DNA of 42,215 nucleotides from contig CAZRSF010000056.1 in assembly GCA_964602655.1 (NCBI GenBank), positions 1 through 42,215 of the forward strand, written 5' to 3'. This stretch comes from Moduliflexus sp964602655. GTDB lineage: Bacteria; Moduliflexota; Moduliflexia; Moduliflexales; Moduliflexaceae. Under the pieces are notes generated by a model. The model was not told the origin of the DNA, did not search any database, and saw only the letters and a list, made by a program, of their open reading frames with translations. This document shows, piece after piece, positions 8,845 to 16,833 of this stretch (position 1 is the first letter of the stretch; each line of letters starts with the position of its first letter). The translations under genes and the position numbers were made by a program.

Positions 8845-10338
8845 ATGAGCGGACCAAAATCTTTTCGCGTCAAGGTGACAAATGAACATTTGCAGCGTTT
8901 ATTTGCCTTGCAGTCCGATATGTCGGTGTTATGGAATCAATTGGGGCAACTATCGCTGCGCGACGACACGCGCCGTATTTTTGCTGATTGCGCGACATTT
9001 CTGAATGGGCAGCGCGTTGCCAAAGAGACGTTGCAGCGTCCGATCTCTATCGAATACGCTGATGAACTCCCGCCGCACCTCGAACGCTTACAGGAATTTA
9101 TCAGGCGGCTTGAAACCGAACGGCAGCAGTTTCATGTAAAACAGGATGATTATCAGGCGTTTCTGACATACGAGCAGCGTTATGCGCAATCGCTTCAGGC
9201 GTTTCGACAGCATCAAGAACAGGTCATCGCCTATTTGCAGACGTATCTTCGACAGGATTTTCCTGATGTCTGCGAACAGGCGGCCACGCAGATTTCAAGC
9301 GTCGCGCCGAAATTGCAACCGAGTGCGTTTAGCTGGAATTTCCGTACAATGCTGCCGCAAAAAACCGGAGAGATCGCGCAACGCATCGAAGACGCGAAAG
9401 CCGCGATCAACACTATCAGGGGTGCTGTCAGCAATGACGTGTTACGGCGAACTAAAAAGAACCTGCCGCAGGCCGCGCCTGCGCTGCAATTCGACGCGAC
9501 GATTCAAGAGATGGTTCGACAGATCGCCGACTACATTCGAAATGTTTCCGATCCCGCCGCACAGCAGAGCTATCAATCTCAATATGACGAACTTCTCGCC
9601 AGCGATACCCGTAAACAGGATGCGTATTTTTATCGGGAACTGCTCGATGACATCACGATTGCGGAAAAAACGCGGCAGGTCAAAACAGCGATTCGTCATG
9701 CGCTGACAGAACTCGAACAGACGCCGATTCATCAAGGGATGACTGCGGCGCAGTTGCAATTCCAGCAATATTGCGGAAAACTGTTGACTGCGCAGAAAAT
9801 CAAGCCGCATCATATTGCGGAATTCCAGAGCAAATTAACAGCATTCCAGCAGGAAAATGCGAAAAAATTGCATGATGAAATCGCATGTGAACAAGAACGC
9901 CTGTTCATAAAGGCGCAAATTGTCTCCGCGTTGCGGCGGTTGAATTACGAGGTAGCGGATGATATGCAGGTGATTGATTTCGAAAAAGAGAGCGAATTTG
10001 TCGTCAAAGCGCCGAATCAGCCGAATTATCTGCATTTGCGCTTTATGGAAGATGGTTCGTTCCGCTATAATTTTTTGATCCCGGAATTCAAAGACGATTT
10101 AAGCATCGCTCAAATCCGCGTGAAAATTCACGAGATGGAAACTGCTTGCCACCAATTCAAAGCCGAACTTCAGAAGCTTTCAAATATTGGAATCTCCATT
10201 GATCTTGAAAAAGAGTTGCCGATCTCCGAAAAAGCGATTATTCAGATTCCCCAAAGACTGCAAGAAAAGATTGCAACACAGCAAAAGAGAACGCGCACAG
10301 TGCGCGACATGAAATCCAAAACTATGCAGAAGAGGTAA
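8845..10338 (+). CDS. Cytosolic helical protein of unknown function in the kinase/AAA+ operon
   Basis: A 497-residue protein beginning MSGPKSFRVKV, with ATG 8845 preceded by a GGCGGAG ribosome site. There is no signal peptide, membrane segment or recognisable catalytic motif. It is rich in Gln, Glu, Arg and Lys with long predicted helices (for example around 75-135 and 270-345), which suggests coiled coils. A short mixed alpha/beta region near 355-430 contains NYEVADDMQVIDF and NYLHLRFMEDGSFRYNF. It lies 75 bp after kinase 2 and 4 bp before the AAA+ gene, so it is surely co-transcribed with both. It could be an adaptor or substrate-handling subunit for the ATPase, or a kinase substrate; this is inferred only from position. 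I do not recognise the family. Confidence 0.85.
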   Translation: MSGPKSFRVKVTNEHLQRLFALQSDMSVLWNQLGQLSLRDDTRRIFADCATFLNGQRVAKETLQRPISIEYADELPPHLERLQEFIRRLETERQQFHVKQDDYQAFLTYEQRYAQSLQAFRQHQEQVIAYLQTYLRQDFPDVCEQAATQISSVAPKLQPSAFSWNFRTMLPQKTGEIAQRIEDAKAAINTIRGAVSNDVLRRTKKNLPQAAPALQFDATIQEMVRQIADYIRNVSDPAAQQSYQSQYDELLASDTRKQDAYFYRELLDDITIAEKTRQVKTAIRHALTELEQTPIHQGMTAAQLQFQQYCGKLLTAQKIKPHHIAEFQSKLTAFQQENAKKLHDEIACEQERLFIKAQIVSALRRLNYEVADDMQVIDFEKESEFVVKAPNQPNYLHLRFMEDGSFRYNFLIPEFKDDLSIAQIRVKIHEMETACHQFKAELQKLSNIGISIDLEKELPISEKAIIQIPQRLQEKIATQQKRTRTVRDMKSKTMQKR

Positions 10339-10342
10339 GGTA

Positions 10343-12256
10343 ATGTTGACAGAAATTTCCGCCGATTTCCCCAAATGGTTGCAAGAACTCCGCCGGTTTC
10401 AATTTTTGAAGTCCCAATTTTATCTCTATGGCAATATTTACGATTGTTACTATTTCCCGGCGAATTATCATCAGGCTGAATCCAAAGAAGATTTGAAATG
10501 GGCAAAGTTCAATGACATCAAACAACTCTTGAAGCGGTATCTGAAAAATGAAGGGTATGATCTGCTGACCTATTATGATATGATTGATGGCTTCGAAGTT
10601 GATTTAGGCGGCGTGAATATCAATAAAGAGGAATTGCTTCGTTTTGCGATAGAGCAACATCCGAAAGCCCGCGAATATTTTGCACAAACGACCATTGCTA
10701 AAATCGAGACGAATTTGGATGATACGTTGAGTCTCTTCCGTTTTTTAGTTGCCAATAATAACAAATTATTTGCGGGGATTATCAATTACTCGTCGCGGTT
10801 TACCGCCCATCCAGAGGCTTTAGAGCTTGAGGAACGCCGATATTTTCTGAAACTCTTGAAGGCCGCACAGGAAGCGATGGTGTTTCCAAAACGAGATAAT
10901 TATCGCAATCTTTTGATTTTCTTATGCGAAAAATTAAACGACATTCCGGCATGGTTGTTGTTCGATAATCCGCTCACCAAAGGCATTGAAGTGCAAAAAC
11001 CGAATCGAGAAGAACTGCGCGTATTTTTGGATGTGCAAGCGAAATTGTTTTATCAAGTCGGCGAGCCGATTCAACAGCAAGAGATCAACAAAGTCTTCCC
11101 CGACTTGACCGAAGGTTTTTCGAATCGGGAATTGGAAAATTTGATTGCGATTTCGAACCGAGAACGCCTTCACGCTAATCAGATTCGTCAAATTATCGAT
11201 CTCTATAAATATGGCGTCAAAGAGAACTTTTGGGAGAAATTAGACCCCACGACGGTGCGAGCCGCTGAAAATGAGTTGAAAAAGCGCGTGTTAGGACAGG
11301 AAGCGGCGATTAAGAAAAGCGTGGATATTATCCGGCGGGCAAAATTAGGGCTGCATTCGATTGATCAGGCTCGCCCGAAGAATAAACCGAAAGGCGTCTT
11401 ATTTTTTGCTGGACCGACTGGTACAGGCAAAACTGAGTTAGCGAAATCGTTAGCGGAATTGATTTTCAGCGATGAAGACGCGATTATTCGGTTTGACATG
11501 AGCGAGTACAACGACAGCAACTCCGATGTCAAATTGATTGGCGCCCCACCCGGCTATGTGGGGTATGAAGAGGGCGGACAATTGACGAAAAGGATTAAAA
11601 TGAAGCCGTTTTCGATTATTCTGTTCGATGAAATCGAAAAAGCCCATCCAGTCGTCTTTGATAAATTTTTGCAGATTTTAGATGATGGCCGTCTGACCGA
11701 TAGTAAAGGCGAAACACTCTATTTTTCGGAAGCGCTGATTATCTTTACCAGCAATTTAGGCGTATTTACGGAAGACGAGCATGGCCGACGCATTGCTAAT
11801 ATTACGTTAGAAGACAGCCACGAGATCATGTCTGAAAAAATTATCACGGAAATCCGGGCATTTTTTAATACGAGCTTGAATCGTCCTGAGATTTTGAATC
11901 GGTTCGGCGATAATTTCGTGGTGTTTGATTTTATCCGTCCAGATACGGATAAATTGATTCTGGTAAAAAATTTGAAAACCATTCAGGGTAATCTCGCTAA
12001 ACAGAAAAATTGTCGGTTTGTGTTTGATGATACGTTTGTCGAGCATTTTCGAACGCATTATCTCGCTGATAATCTGATGAACGGCGGGCGGGGGATCAAT
12101 AATCGCATTGAGACATATATCAAAAACGGAATGACAAATTTCATGTTTGAGCAAAATCGGACAGAAAATTTTGCTTTCGAAGTCTTTATTGATGAAACGA
12201 CATTAGATAATTTTACGGGAAAACCCCAGGTGCAATTCCGATGCGTTGGCAATTGA
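10343..12256 (+). CDS. Clp-type AAA+ ATPase with a novel N-terminal region
   Basis: A 637-residue protein whose C-terminal half is a Clp/Hsp100 D2-like AAA+ module. It has LGQEAAIKK near 315, Walker A GPTGTGKT at 357-364, the pore loop GAPPGYVGYEEGG near 403-415, Walker B ILFDEIEKAH with Asp429 and Glu430, sensor-1 FTSN with Asn471, and an arginine in LNRFGD at 520. The pore-loop tyrosine suggests peptide threading, so it could act as an unfoldase or remodeller. Residues 1-310 match no family I recognise and contain no Clp N-domain repeats or second AAA+ module. Only one ATPase ring is present, unlike ClpB or ClpV. It starts 4 bp after the preceding gene and overlaps the radical SAM gene by 16 bp. 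No protease subunit is nearby, and I see no classical IGF-type ClpP-docking loop. Confidence 0.92.
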   Translation: MLTEISADFPKWLQELRRFQFLKSQFYLYGNIYDCYYFPANYHQAESKEDLKWAKFNDIKQLLKRYLKNEGYDLLTYYDMIDGFEVDLGGVNINKEELLRFAIEQHPKAREYFAQTTIAKIETNLDDTLSLFRFLVANNNKLFAGIINYSSRFTAHPEALELEERRYFLKLLKAAQEAMVFPKRDNYRNLLIFLCEKLNDIPAWLLFDNPLTKGIEVQKPNREELRVFLDVQAKLFYQVGEPIQQQEINKVFPDLTEGFSNRELENLIAISNRERLHANQIRQIIDLYKYGVKENFWEKLDPTTVRAAENELKKRVLGQEAAIKKSVDIIRRAKLGLHSIDQARPKNKPKGVLFFAGPTGTGKTELAKSLAELIFSDEDAIIRFDMSEYNDSNSDVKLIGAPPGYVGYEEGGQLTKRIKMKPFSIILFDEIEKAHPVVFDKFLQILDDGRLTDSKGETLYFSEALIIFTSNLGVFTEDEHGRRIANITLEDSHEIMSEKIITEIRAFFNTSLNRPEILNRFGDNFVVFDFIRPDTDKLILVKNLKTIQGNLAKQKNCRFVFDDTFVEHFRTHYLADNLMNGGRGINNRIETYIKNGMTNFMFEQNRTENFAFEVFIDETTLDNFTGKPQVQFRCVGN

Positions 12257-12864
12257 ATCGGATTCAATACCCTGTCTATAATTTGGGACAGGGCAGGCGG
12301 CTCGGTATTTGGACGCAAGGTTGCTCTTTGCATTGCGAGGGCTGTCTCAGCCCATTATTATGGGATCGGCAGGGAGGTCAACGCGTTCACGTCGAGCGCC
12401 TGGCGGAAGATATTATTGCCGTTCAAGCTCATTTTGACGGCATTACCATTACAGGCGGAGAACCGTTCGAACAATATAAGCCATTATTAGTCTTTTGCTC
12501 GATTTTAAAAGCTTATACCGATCTCGATATCTTTGTATTCTCGGGCTACACATTAGCCGAACTCGTGGCATTATACCCCGACCAATCGTTCATGACCGTA
12601 CTTGATTACTTATTAGACGGGCATTATGAACAGAACAAGCATGAAAATCGAAATGTGCGAGGCTCATCCAATCAACAATTATATAAATTCGAACAAGGAA
12701 TAGCTACTCGTCAAGATAATAACTATTTTTCTGCTCAAACATGGTCTGTTGCTGTCTCTGATGACCATGCAATATTCTTATCAGGAATTCCAAAACAAGA
12801 TGATTTGTCCACAATTATTCACCAATTCGCAGATTCAGGATTGGCAATAAGGTTCGAACAATGA
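12241..12864 (+). CDS. Radical SAM 4Fe-4S protein of the NrdG/activase type
   Basis: A 207-residue protein with the cluster-binding motif CSLHCEGC (Cys28, Cys32, Cys35, spacing CxxxCxxC) and TGGEPF at 71-76, which contacts S-adenosylmethionine. Size and layout fit the small activating enzymes of glycyl-radical proteins, such as the anaerobic ribonucleotide reductase activase NrdG. The enzyme would use a 4Fe-4S cluster and SAM to make a 5'-deoxyadenosyl radical. It overlaps the AAA+ gene by 16 bp and the FHA gene by 4 bp, so translation is coupled. No glycyl-radical enzyme is present anywhere in the window, so its target is not NrdD here unless NrdD is encoded elsewhere. The C-terminal 60 residues are less conserved. 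The superfamily is sure, the substrate unknown. Confidence 0.9.
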   Translation: MRWQLNRIQYPVYNLGQGRRLGIWTQGCSLHCEGCLSPLLWDRQGGQRVHVERLAEDIIAVQAHFDGITITGGEPFEQYKPLLVFCSILKAYTDLDIFVFSGYTLAELVALYPDQSFMTVLDYLLDGHYEQNKHENRNVRGSSNQQLYKFEQGIATRQDNNYFSAQTWSVAVSDDHAIFLSGIPKQDDLSTIIHQFADSGLAIRFEQ

Positions 12865-13475
12865 AGACGATTATTTGTGACTATTGCGGCAATAAAATAG
12901 AAACGCTTGATTCACAACCAATCTCGGAAGATTGTCCTAACTGCAATCAACCGTTAGAAATTCGACATATCGAAAATATTCAACAGGCGGTTAAGCAAGA
13001 ATCATCATTAGACGGATTGACGTTAACCTATTTGAAGACAGGCGAGCAGATCAGAATTCCTCATGCCCAGGAGTTTGTCTTAGGACGAGAAGCTGTTGGT
13101 AGGGAATTGTTGAATAAAATTGATTATATCAGCCGAACTCATTGTAAAATAGAAGTACTTGATAATCAGTATGTGATTACGGATATAGGTTCGACAAATG
13201 GCACATTTATCGGGCAATCCAAAATTGATTGCAAGCGTTATCCTCGACAACGACTGAGCGATGGAGAAATCGTCATCTTAGGAAGAGAACCTTTTCAAGT
13301 TCGCATTAACTATACAGCAATTGCCGGTCAGGAAGATGTTTCTCTTGAAATCGAAGATGAGGCGATTCCTTCTCAGCAAGCAAACAAACAGCAATTCGAA
13401 TGTCAGGATTGTCATGCGTACGCGTCCGACGTTCAAGAATTTGTTTGTCCGAATTGTGGGAGCTATAACGGTTAA
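12861..13475 (+). CDS. FHA-domain protein flanked by two zinc ribbons
   Basis: A 204-residue protein. Cys6, Cys9, Cys25 and Cys28 form an N-terminal ribbon (CDYC, CPNC). The FHA fold spans ~52-150 and has the phosphothreonine-binding signature GRE at 75-77, SRTH at 91-94, and STNGTF at 111-116. Cys181, Cys184, Cys196 and Cys199 form a C-terminal ribbon (CQDC, CPNC). FHA domains bind phosphothreonine, so this protein is the likely reader of the operon's kinases. It overlaps the radical SAM gene by 4 bp and is the last gene before the terminator at 13587. No membrane segment is seen. The all-adaptor architecture (ribbon-FHA-ribbon) suggests a scaffold that links phosphorylated kinase tails to another partner. 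Domain calls are secure; the role is inferred. Confidence 0.94.
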   Translation: MKTIICDYCGNKIETLDSQPISEDCPNCNQPLEIRHIENIQQAVKQESSLDGLTLTYLKTGEQIRIPHAQEFVLGREAVGRELLNKIDYISRTHCKIEVLDNQYVITDIGSTNGTFIGQSKIDCKRYPRQRLSDGEIVILGREPFQVRINYTAIAGQEDVSLEIEDEAIPSQQANKQQFECQDCHAYASDVQEFVCPNCGSYNG

Positions 13476-13486
13476 AAACATGAATG

Positions 13487-13576
13487 ATTGTCAATCTCGA
13501 CGAGTTTTCGTTCGAAGTCAGCGCAGAGGGAAAAACGACGCTGAATGAAGAGGATATGGCGCGTTTGAAAAAATAA
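13487..13576 (+). pseudogene. 3'-terminal remnant of a second copy of the anti-sigma-like gene
   Basis: In the frame starting at 13487 the DNA encodes IVNLDEFSFEVSAEG followed by KTTLNEEDMARLKK and a TAA stop. The end of the protein at 1181-2218 reads IVNLGEVSLEVNPQG, KATLSDEDMARLKK, stop. The two 90-bp stretches (2129-2218 and 13487-13576) differ at about 19 positions. An ATG at 13484 would allow a 30-residue peptide, but there is no convincing ribosome site, and nothing upstream matches the rest of the domain because the FHA gene ends at 13475. This is a truncated duplicate left at the downstream edge of the kinase operon. Confidence 0.8.
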
Positions 13577-13586
13577 TCATATCATC

Positions 13587-13622
13587 GTAGAGACGCCCCG
13601 CCGGGGCATCTCTACTTTTTTT
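13587..13622 (+). terminator. Intrinsic terminator of the phosphosignalling operon
   Basis: GTAGAGA and GCCCC pair with GGGGC and TCTCTAC, with one C/A mismatch between the two stem parts and a 3-base loop, followed by seven T. It would end plus-strand transcription from the operon. The downstream gene is on the minus strand and its stop codon overlaps the T-run. Confidence 0.85.
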
Positions 13623-14205
13623 ATGCCGCGCCGCAGATGTTGTTGACAATCGCGTCCGCTTGCGCGAACAGTTCCGGGCGCGCTTGAATATCGGCGGGCG
13701 ACGAAATGCCGCAGGCGCGAAGTTGATAATTTTGTTGAAAGCCGTGAATCCGAATTAAGCGCTCGTAGCTCGGATAAATATCCGTAAACAGCGACTCATC
13801 AGGATTGCCCTGTGTCAGCACGAAAACCAGTTTTTTCCCCGGCGTAAGGCGACTTCTCTGGCTCTCGTCTTTCAAATAAAATTCGGGCACGTAAAACGAA
13901 TAGATGCGGTCAAGAAACGCTTTGGCCTGCGAGGTCACATTGCCGTAATAGACGCCGGATGCGACGATTAGCGCATCCGAGTTTTTTACCAAATCAAGAA
14001 TTGGCGTAATGTCGTCGCGCAGGCCGCATGTATCTAATTTTGTTTTGCACGCCATGCAGCCCTGACAGCCGCGATAGTTGAGCTTATTGATTTCGAATGT
14101 CTGTACATTCGCGCCGCGCCGCTCGAATTGTTGCAGCATGTAGCGGGTTAAAGTGGCGCTGTTGCCATTGGTTCGAGGACTTCCAAGCACACAAGTAATA
14201 TTCAT
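13621..14205 (-). CDS. Flavodoxin-fold NAD(P)H-dependent FMN reductase / iron-sulfur flavoprotein-like
   Basis: A 194-residue protein of the NADPH-dependent FMN reductase family. The phosphate-binding loop GSPRTNGNS lies at 8-16 and binds FMN. A cysteine-rich CQGCMACK segment follows at 47-54, with another Cys at 60. This cluster is found in the iron-sulfur flavoprotein-like branch and may hold a cluster or act as redox thiols. SGVYYGNVTSQAK (~90-102) is the second flavin-contact region. The ATG at 14205 is preferred over 14217 because GGGAGAG lies just before it. It likely moves electrons in the cytosol, possibly for stress defence or aromatic/quinone reduction; the substrate cannot be told. 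It is divergent from the AraC gene at 14376, which may regulate it. Confidence 0.9.
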   Translation of the reverse strand: MNITCVLGSPRTNGNSATLTRYMLQQFERRGANVQTFEINKLNYRGCQGCMACKTKLDTCGLRDDITPILDLVKNSDALIVASGVYYGNVTSQAKAFLDRIYSFYVPEFYLKDESQRSRLTPGKKLVFVLTQGNPDESLFTDIYPSYERLIRIHGFQQNYQLRACGISSPADIQARPELFAQADAIVNNICGAA

Positions 14206-14236
14206 AATCTCTCCCATGTTAAATATCTCAACAGAC

Positions 14237-14260
14237 TTGACAGATTCGGATAGCTGTCAA
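14237..14260. promoter_or_regulatory. Inverted repeat in the divergent reductase/AraC promoter region
   Basis: TTGACAG, ten bases, then CTGTCAA: perfect 7-bp arms in the intergenic space between the divergent genes at 14205 and 14376. It could be an operator, or two outward-facing -35-like hexamers. I found no matching -10 elements at 16-18 bp, so the promoter reading is weak. Confidence 0.4.
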
Positions 14261-14375
14261 ACAGTGCAAATCAGTCAAAAATTCTCGTAATCACAACGAT
14301 AATCAATTTATAGAAATAGATGAAATTTGTCTATGGCGAATGCCGCAAAAAAGGTGACATTTCGCGCAATTGTGT

Positions 14376-15386
14376 ATGCTTAAACCTACCGTTTCAATGA
14401 CGTTGATCATTCAGTTGATGCGTTACGCATCCTATCGCCAGATTGATATTGACCCATTATTACACGCTGTCGGGCTTGGAGCGGAGATAACGAAGACGCC
14501 TGACGCCCGTTGCGCGTTCGATGTGTATGTCCGGCTTCAACAGATGCTTGCCGAAGCGTCTGACGATGCGAATTTAGGCTTGCACATGGGCGAATGCGCC
14601 GAATCAAGGAGTTGGTCGATCATGGGATATATTATGATGAACTGCGAAACGATTGGCGACGCGCTGAAACGAGTCGAAAATTACAGCGGCATCGTCGGCA
14701 ACGTCATCAACAGCCGCCTTGATGTCTCCGCGCAATCAGCCGTGTTGACGTTCGAAAGTAATCATCCGACCGTTGCGCTGACGCGGCATTGCATCGAAGC
14801 CACGTTGTCGAGTCTCGTGCATATTATCGAGCATATCGCCAAGCAGGCCGTTCCGCTGACACTCGTGACCATGACGCATGAGCCGCCCGCCAATCTCGAC
14901 GATCACCGCCGGATTTTCCGCTGTCCGCTCCGATTTTCGCAGCCATCCAATCAATTGGTCTTTCCCTCCGCATTTCTGAAAACGCCGATAGCCTACCAGA
15001 ATCCCGCCTTGCTTCAGGCGTTCGAACAGTATGCCTCCAGCTTGCTGACTCAAATTAACGGAGAGGTCTCGTATTCCGGCAAAGTTATGGAATTGCTGAT
15101 GAAACGCTTGCCGGATGGCGTGCCATCAATTGAAGACGCTGCGAACGCAGTCGCGATGAGCGTCAGAAGCCTGCAAATGCGATTGGAAGAGGAAGGCGCG
15201 ACCTTTCGCGGCTTGCTGCGGCAGGCGCGGGAAACGATGGCGCAATCCTATTTAAAGGAAAAACGGTGCTCGATTACTGAAATTACCTATCTGCTCGGCT
15301 TTTCCGAGCCAAGCGTCTTTCGGCGCACGTTCAAGCAATGGACAGGTTTGACGCCGGGCGAATACCGGTTGAGGCAAAACATATAA
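14376..15386 (+). CDS. AraC-family transcriptional regulator with arabinose-binding-like N-terminal domain
   Basis: A 336-residue regulator. The N-terminal ~190 residues have the layout of the Arabinose_bd domain common in OruR/ArgR-like AraC proteins (MLKPTVSMTLIIQLMRYASYRQ at the start, then SWSIMGYIMMNCETIGDALKR near 85-105). The C-terminal ~90 residues are the double helix-turn-helix, with SIEDAANAVAMSVRSLQMRL for the first and SITEITYLLGFSEPSVFRRTFKQWTG for the second, ending GLTPGEYR. ATG at 14376 is taken as the start; a TTG two codons upstream is possible, and an AAGGTG element lies further up. It is divergent from the flavoprotein gene, the standard layout for a local regulator. The effector is not known. 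Confidence 0.92.
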   Translation: MLKPTVSMTLIIQLMRYASYRQIDIDPLLHAVGLGAEITKTPDARCAFDVYVRLQQMLAEASDDANLGLHMGECAESRSWSIMGYIMMNCETIGDALKRVENYSGIVGNVINSRLDVSAQSAVLTFESNHPTVALTRHCIEATLSSLVHIIEHIAKQAVPLTLVTMTHEPPANLDDHRRIFRCPLRFSQPSNQLVFPSAFLKTPIAYQNPALLQAFEQYASSLLTQINGEVSYSGKVMELLMKRLPDGVPSIEDAANAVAMSVRSLQMRLEEEGATFRGLLRQARETMAQSYLKEKRCSITEITYLLGFSEPSVFRRTFKQWTGLTPGEYRLRQNI

Positions 15387-15445
15387 ACACGAAAAGGCAT
15401 TATTCGCGTTGATTGTACCCTCTGATATTTTATCAGTCTTATAAA

Positions 15446-15480
15446 ATGATGTTGAAGAGTTATAATCCCTTCAACATCAT
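15446..15480 (-). terminator. Stem-loop downstream of the AlbA_2 gene
   Basis: ATGATGTTGAAG and CTTCAACATCAT form a perfect 12-bp stem with an 11-base loop. On the minus strand it is followed by TTTTAT, so it probably ends the gene at 15493-16833, although the U-tract is short. Confidence 0.5.
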
Positions 15481-15492
15481 CTCAAGCGTTAT

Positions 15493-16833
15493 TTATCTAT
15501 CATAAAGCATTTGATTAAATTCTCGAATAAAATCAAATAAATCTTTTTCTTTATTCGATTTTTCGGAATCTATTCTACTTTTCTTTTCCCTATAAAATCC
15601 TGTTCCACGACGGACTGGATAGGTGTATATATTTTGATCGTTTTTTTCACTTATGTTTACACCAACTGTTTTGCAAGATTGAGAAATCACCACTAATAAA
15701 CAATATTTCTTTTTCCCATTTTCATCCTCTATATCCACGAGAGTAAGGTGAACAAAATTAGGATCGTACTCAATACGTTCAGCGATAACTTTACAAGTAT
15801 CATATCGCCATCGTTCTATCTTAGTGAGATCGTTATCAATCCCTGATATTGTTTTATCATTTGTTACACCGATAATAATTACACCACCGTCTCGATTTGC
15901 AAAACATGCGACTTCTTCAGCAAATTTTATTTGAGATTTTTCCTTCTCCTTGTTCTTATCTATCCACATATCCAGGGTTTTTTTGAAATCCCATAATTGA
16001 TCTTCAGTTGGCATTGTTATTGCCTTTTCGATGAATTTACGCCAAAAGGCTTCGCTATGTAGTAAATTTTCTGGCTCATTGAATTTGCCTATTTCTACAA
16101 GTATATGCTTCAGAGAATCTCGAAGTTTTGTAAAATATGTTACAAATGCATCTAACGTCTTAGAAGCGACTCTCGAAATAATCATTTGCTCAGAAACATC
16201 AATTGGTTTATTATATTCTGTTTCTTTGGGGTCTATATGTTCCACTTTTTCATCTTTTTCATCATAAATATTTTCTGATGCATCCCAGCAAATCGAATCC
16301 CAAGTATATATATTTCGTAGTAACAATCCACAAACAACTTCAATGCATTGCTGTACATTAAATGCTCCATCAATATTTCGCTCTGTTCTTTCCGTACTTC
16401 CCCACGTTCTGCTGCTGTATAAAATAATTGGAGCAAGAGAATCTTTATCAGATAGCCATGATACATATTTATGTAAAGCGGCGATCTCTTCTTTGTGCGT
16501 TTCGGCAAAATTAACAAGTGTCATTACCAGTTGTTCATAAGATTCAAGAGAAGTCTTTTTCAATAGAACGGAATCCTTTTTTAATTTTTGAGCTAATTCT
16601 AATGCTTCTTTTGTCTTTGTTCTTAATTCATTTACATCAGCCTCTCGCCTAAACACCCACCAAGAAATTTCATCATTATTCACTTCCTGTCCTAATTCCG
16701 ACAAAACTCTTTTTCCATTATGACATTGGCGGTCAAATTCTCTGTATGCATTCAGAAGAATGCTATGTATTTCTCCGAGAATTAAAGGTGTACCAATAAA
16801 AAGAGAAGCGTGTCTTTCATTACTATCTCTCAT
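15493..16833 (-). CDS. Schlafen/AlbA_2-domain protein (putative ATP- or nucleic-acid-binding)
   Basis: A 446-residue protein from the ATG at 16833, chosen because AAAGGA stands 8-9 bases before it; the frame stays open to 16932 but without a ribosome site. The N-terminal ~280 residues are helical and unfamiliar. Residues ~290-410 match the AlbA_2 (Schlafen) domain: the DQLWDFKKTL entry strand, then AEEVACFANRDGGVIIIGV and ISGID. In this family the domain sits in regulators, defence proteins and helicase-like proteins. The C-terminus has a conserved-looking YTYPVRRGTGFYREKKSR segment. Base composition is clearly more AT-rich than its neighbours, and it is a lone gene between unrelated genes, which suggests horizontal arrival. 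A role in phage defence is possible but unproven. Confidence 0.82.
   Translation of the reverse strand: MRDSNERHASLFIGTPLILGEIHSILLNAYREFDRQCHNGKRVLSELGQEVNNDEISWWVFRREADVNELRTKTKEALELAQKLKKDSVLLKKTSLESYEQLVMTLVNFAETHKEEIAALHKYVSWLSDKDSLAPIILYSSRTWGSTERTERNIDGAFNVQQCIEVVCGLLLRNIYTWDSICWDASENIYDEKDEKVEHIDPKETEYNKPIDVSEQMIISRVASKTLDAFVTYFTKLRDSLKHILVEIGKFNEPENLLHSEAFWRKFIEKAITMPTEDQLWDFKKTLDMWIDKNKEKEKSQIKFAEEVACFANRDGGVIIIGVTNDKTISGIDNDLTKIERWRYDTCKVIAERIEYDPNFVHLTLVDIEDENGKKKYCLLVVISQSCKTVGVNISEKNDQNIYTYPVRRGTGFYREKKSRIDSEKSNKEKDLFDFIREFNQMLYDR

Noticed and set aside
2296..13475. Type VI secretion locus
   Set aside because: Kinase, phosphatase, FHA and a Clp-like ATPase are present, but no Tss structural gene is, and the ATPase has one AAA+ module rather than the two of ClpV.
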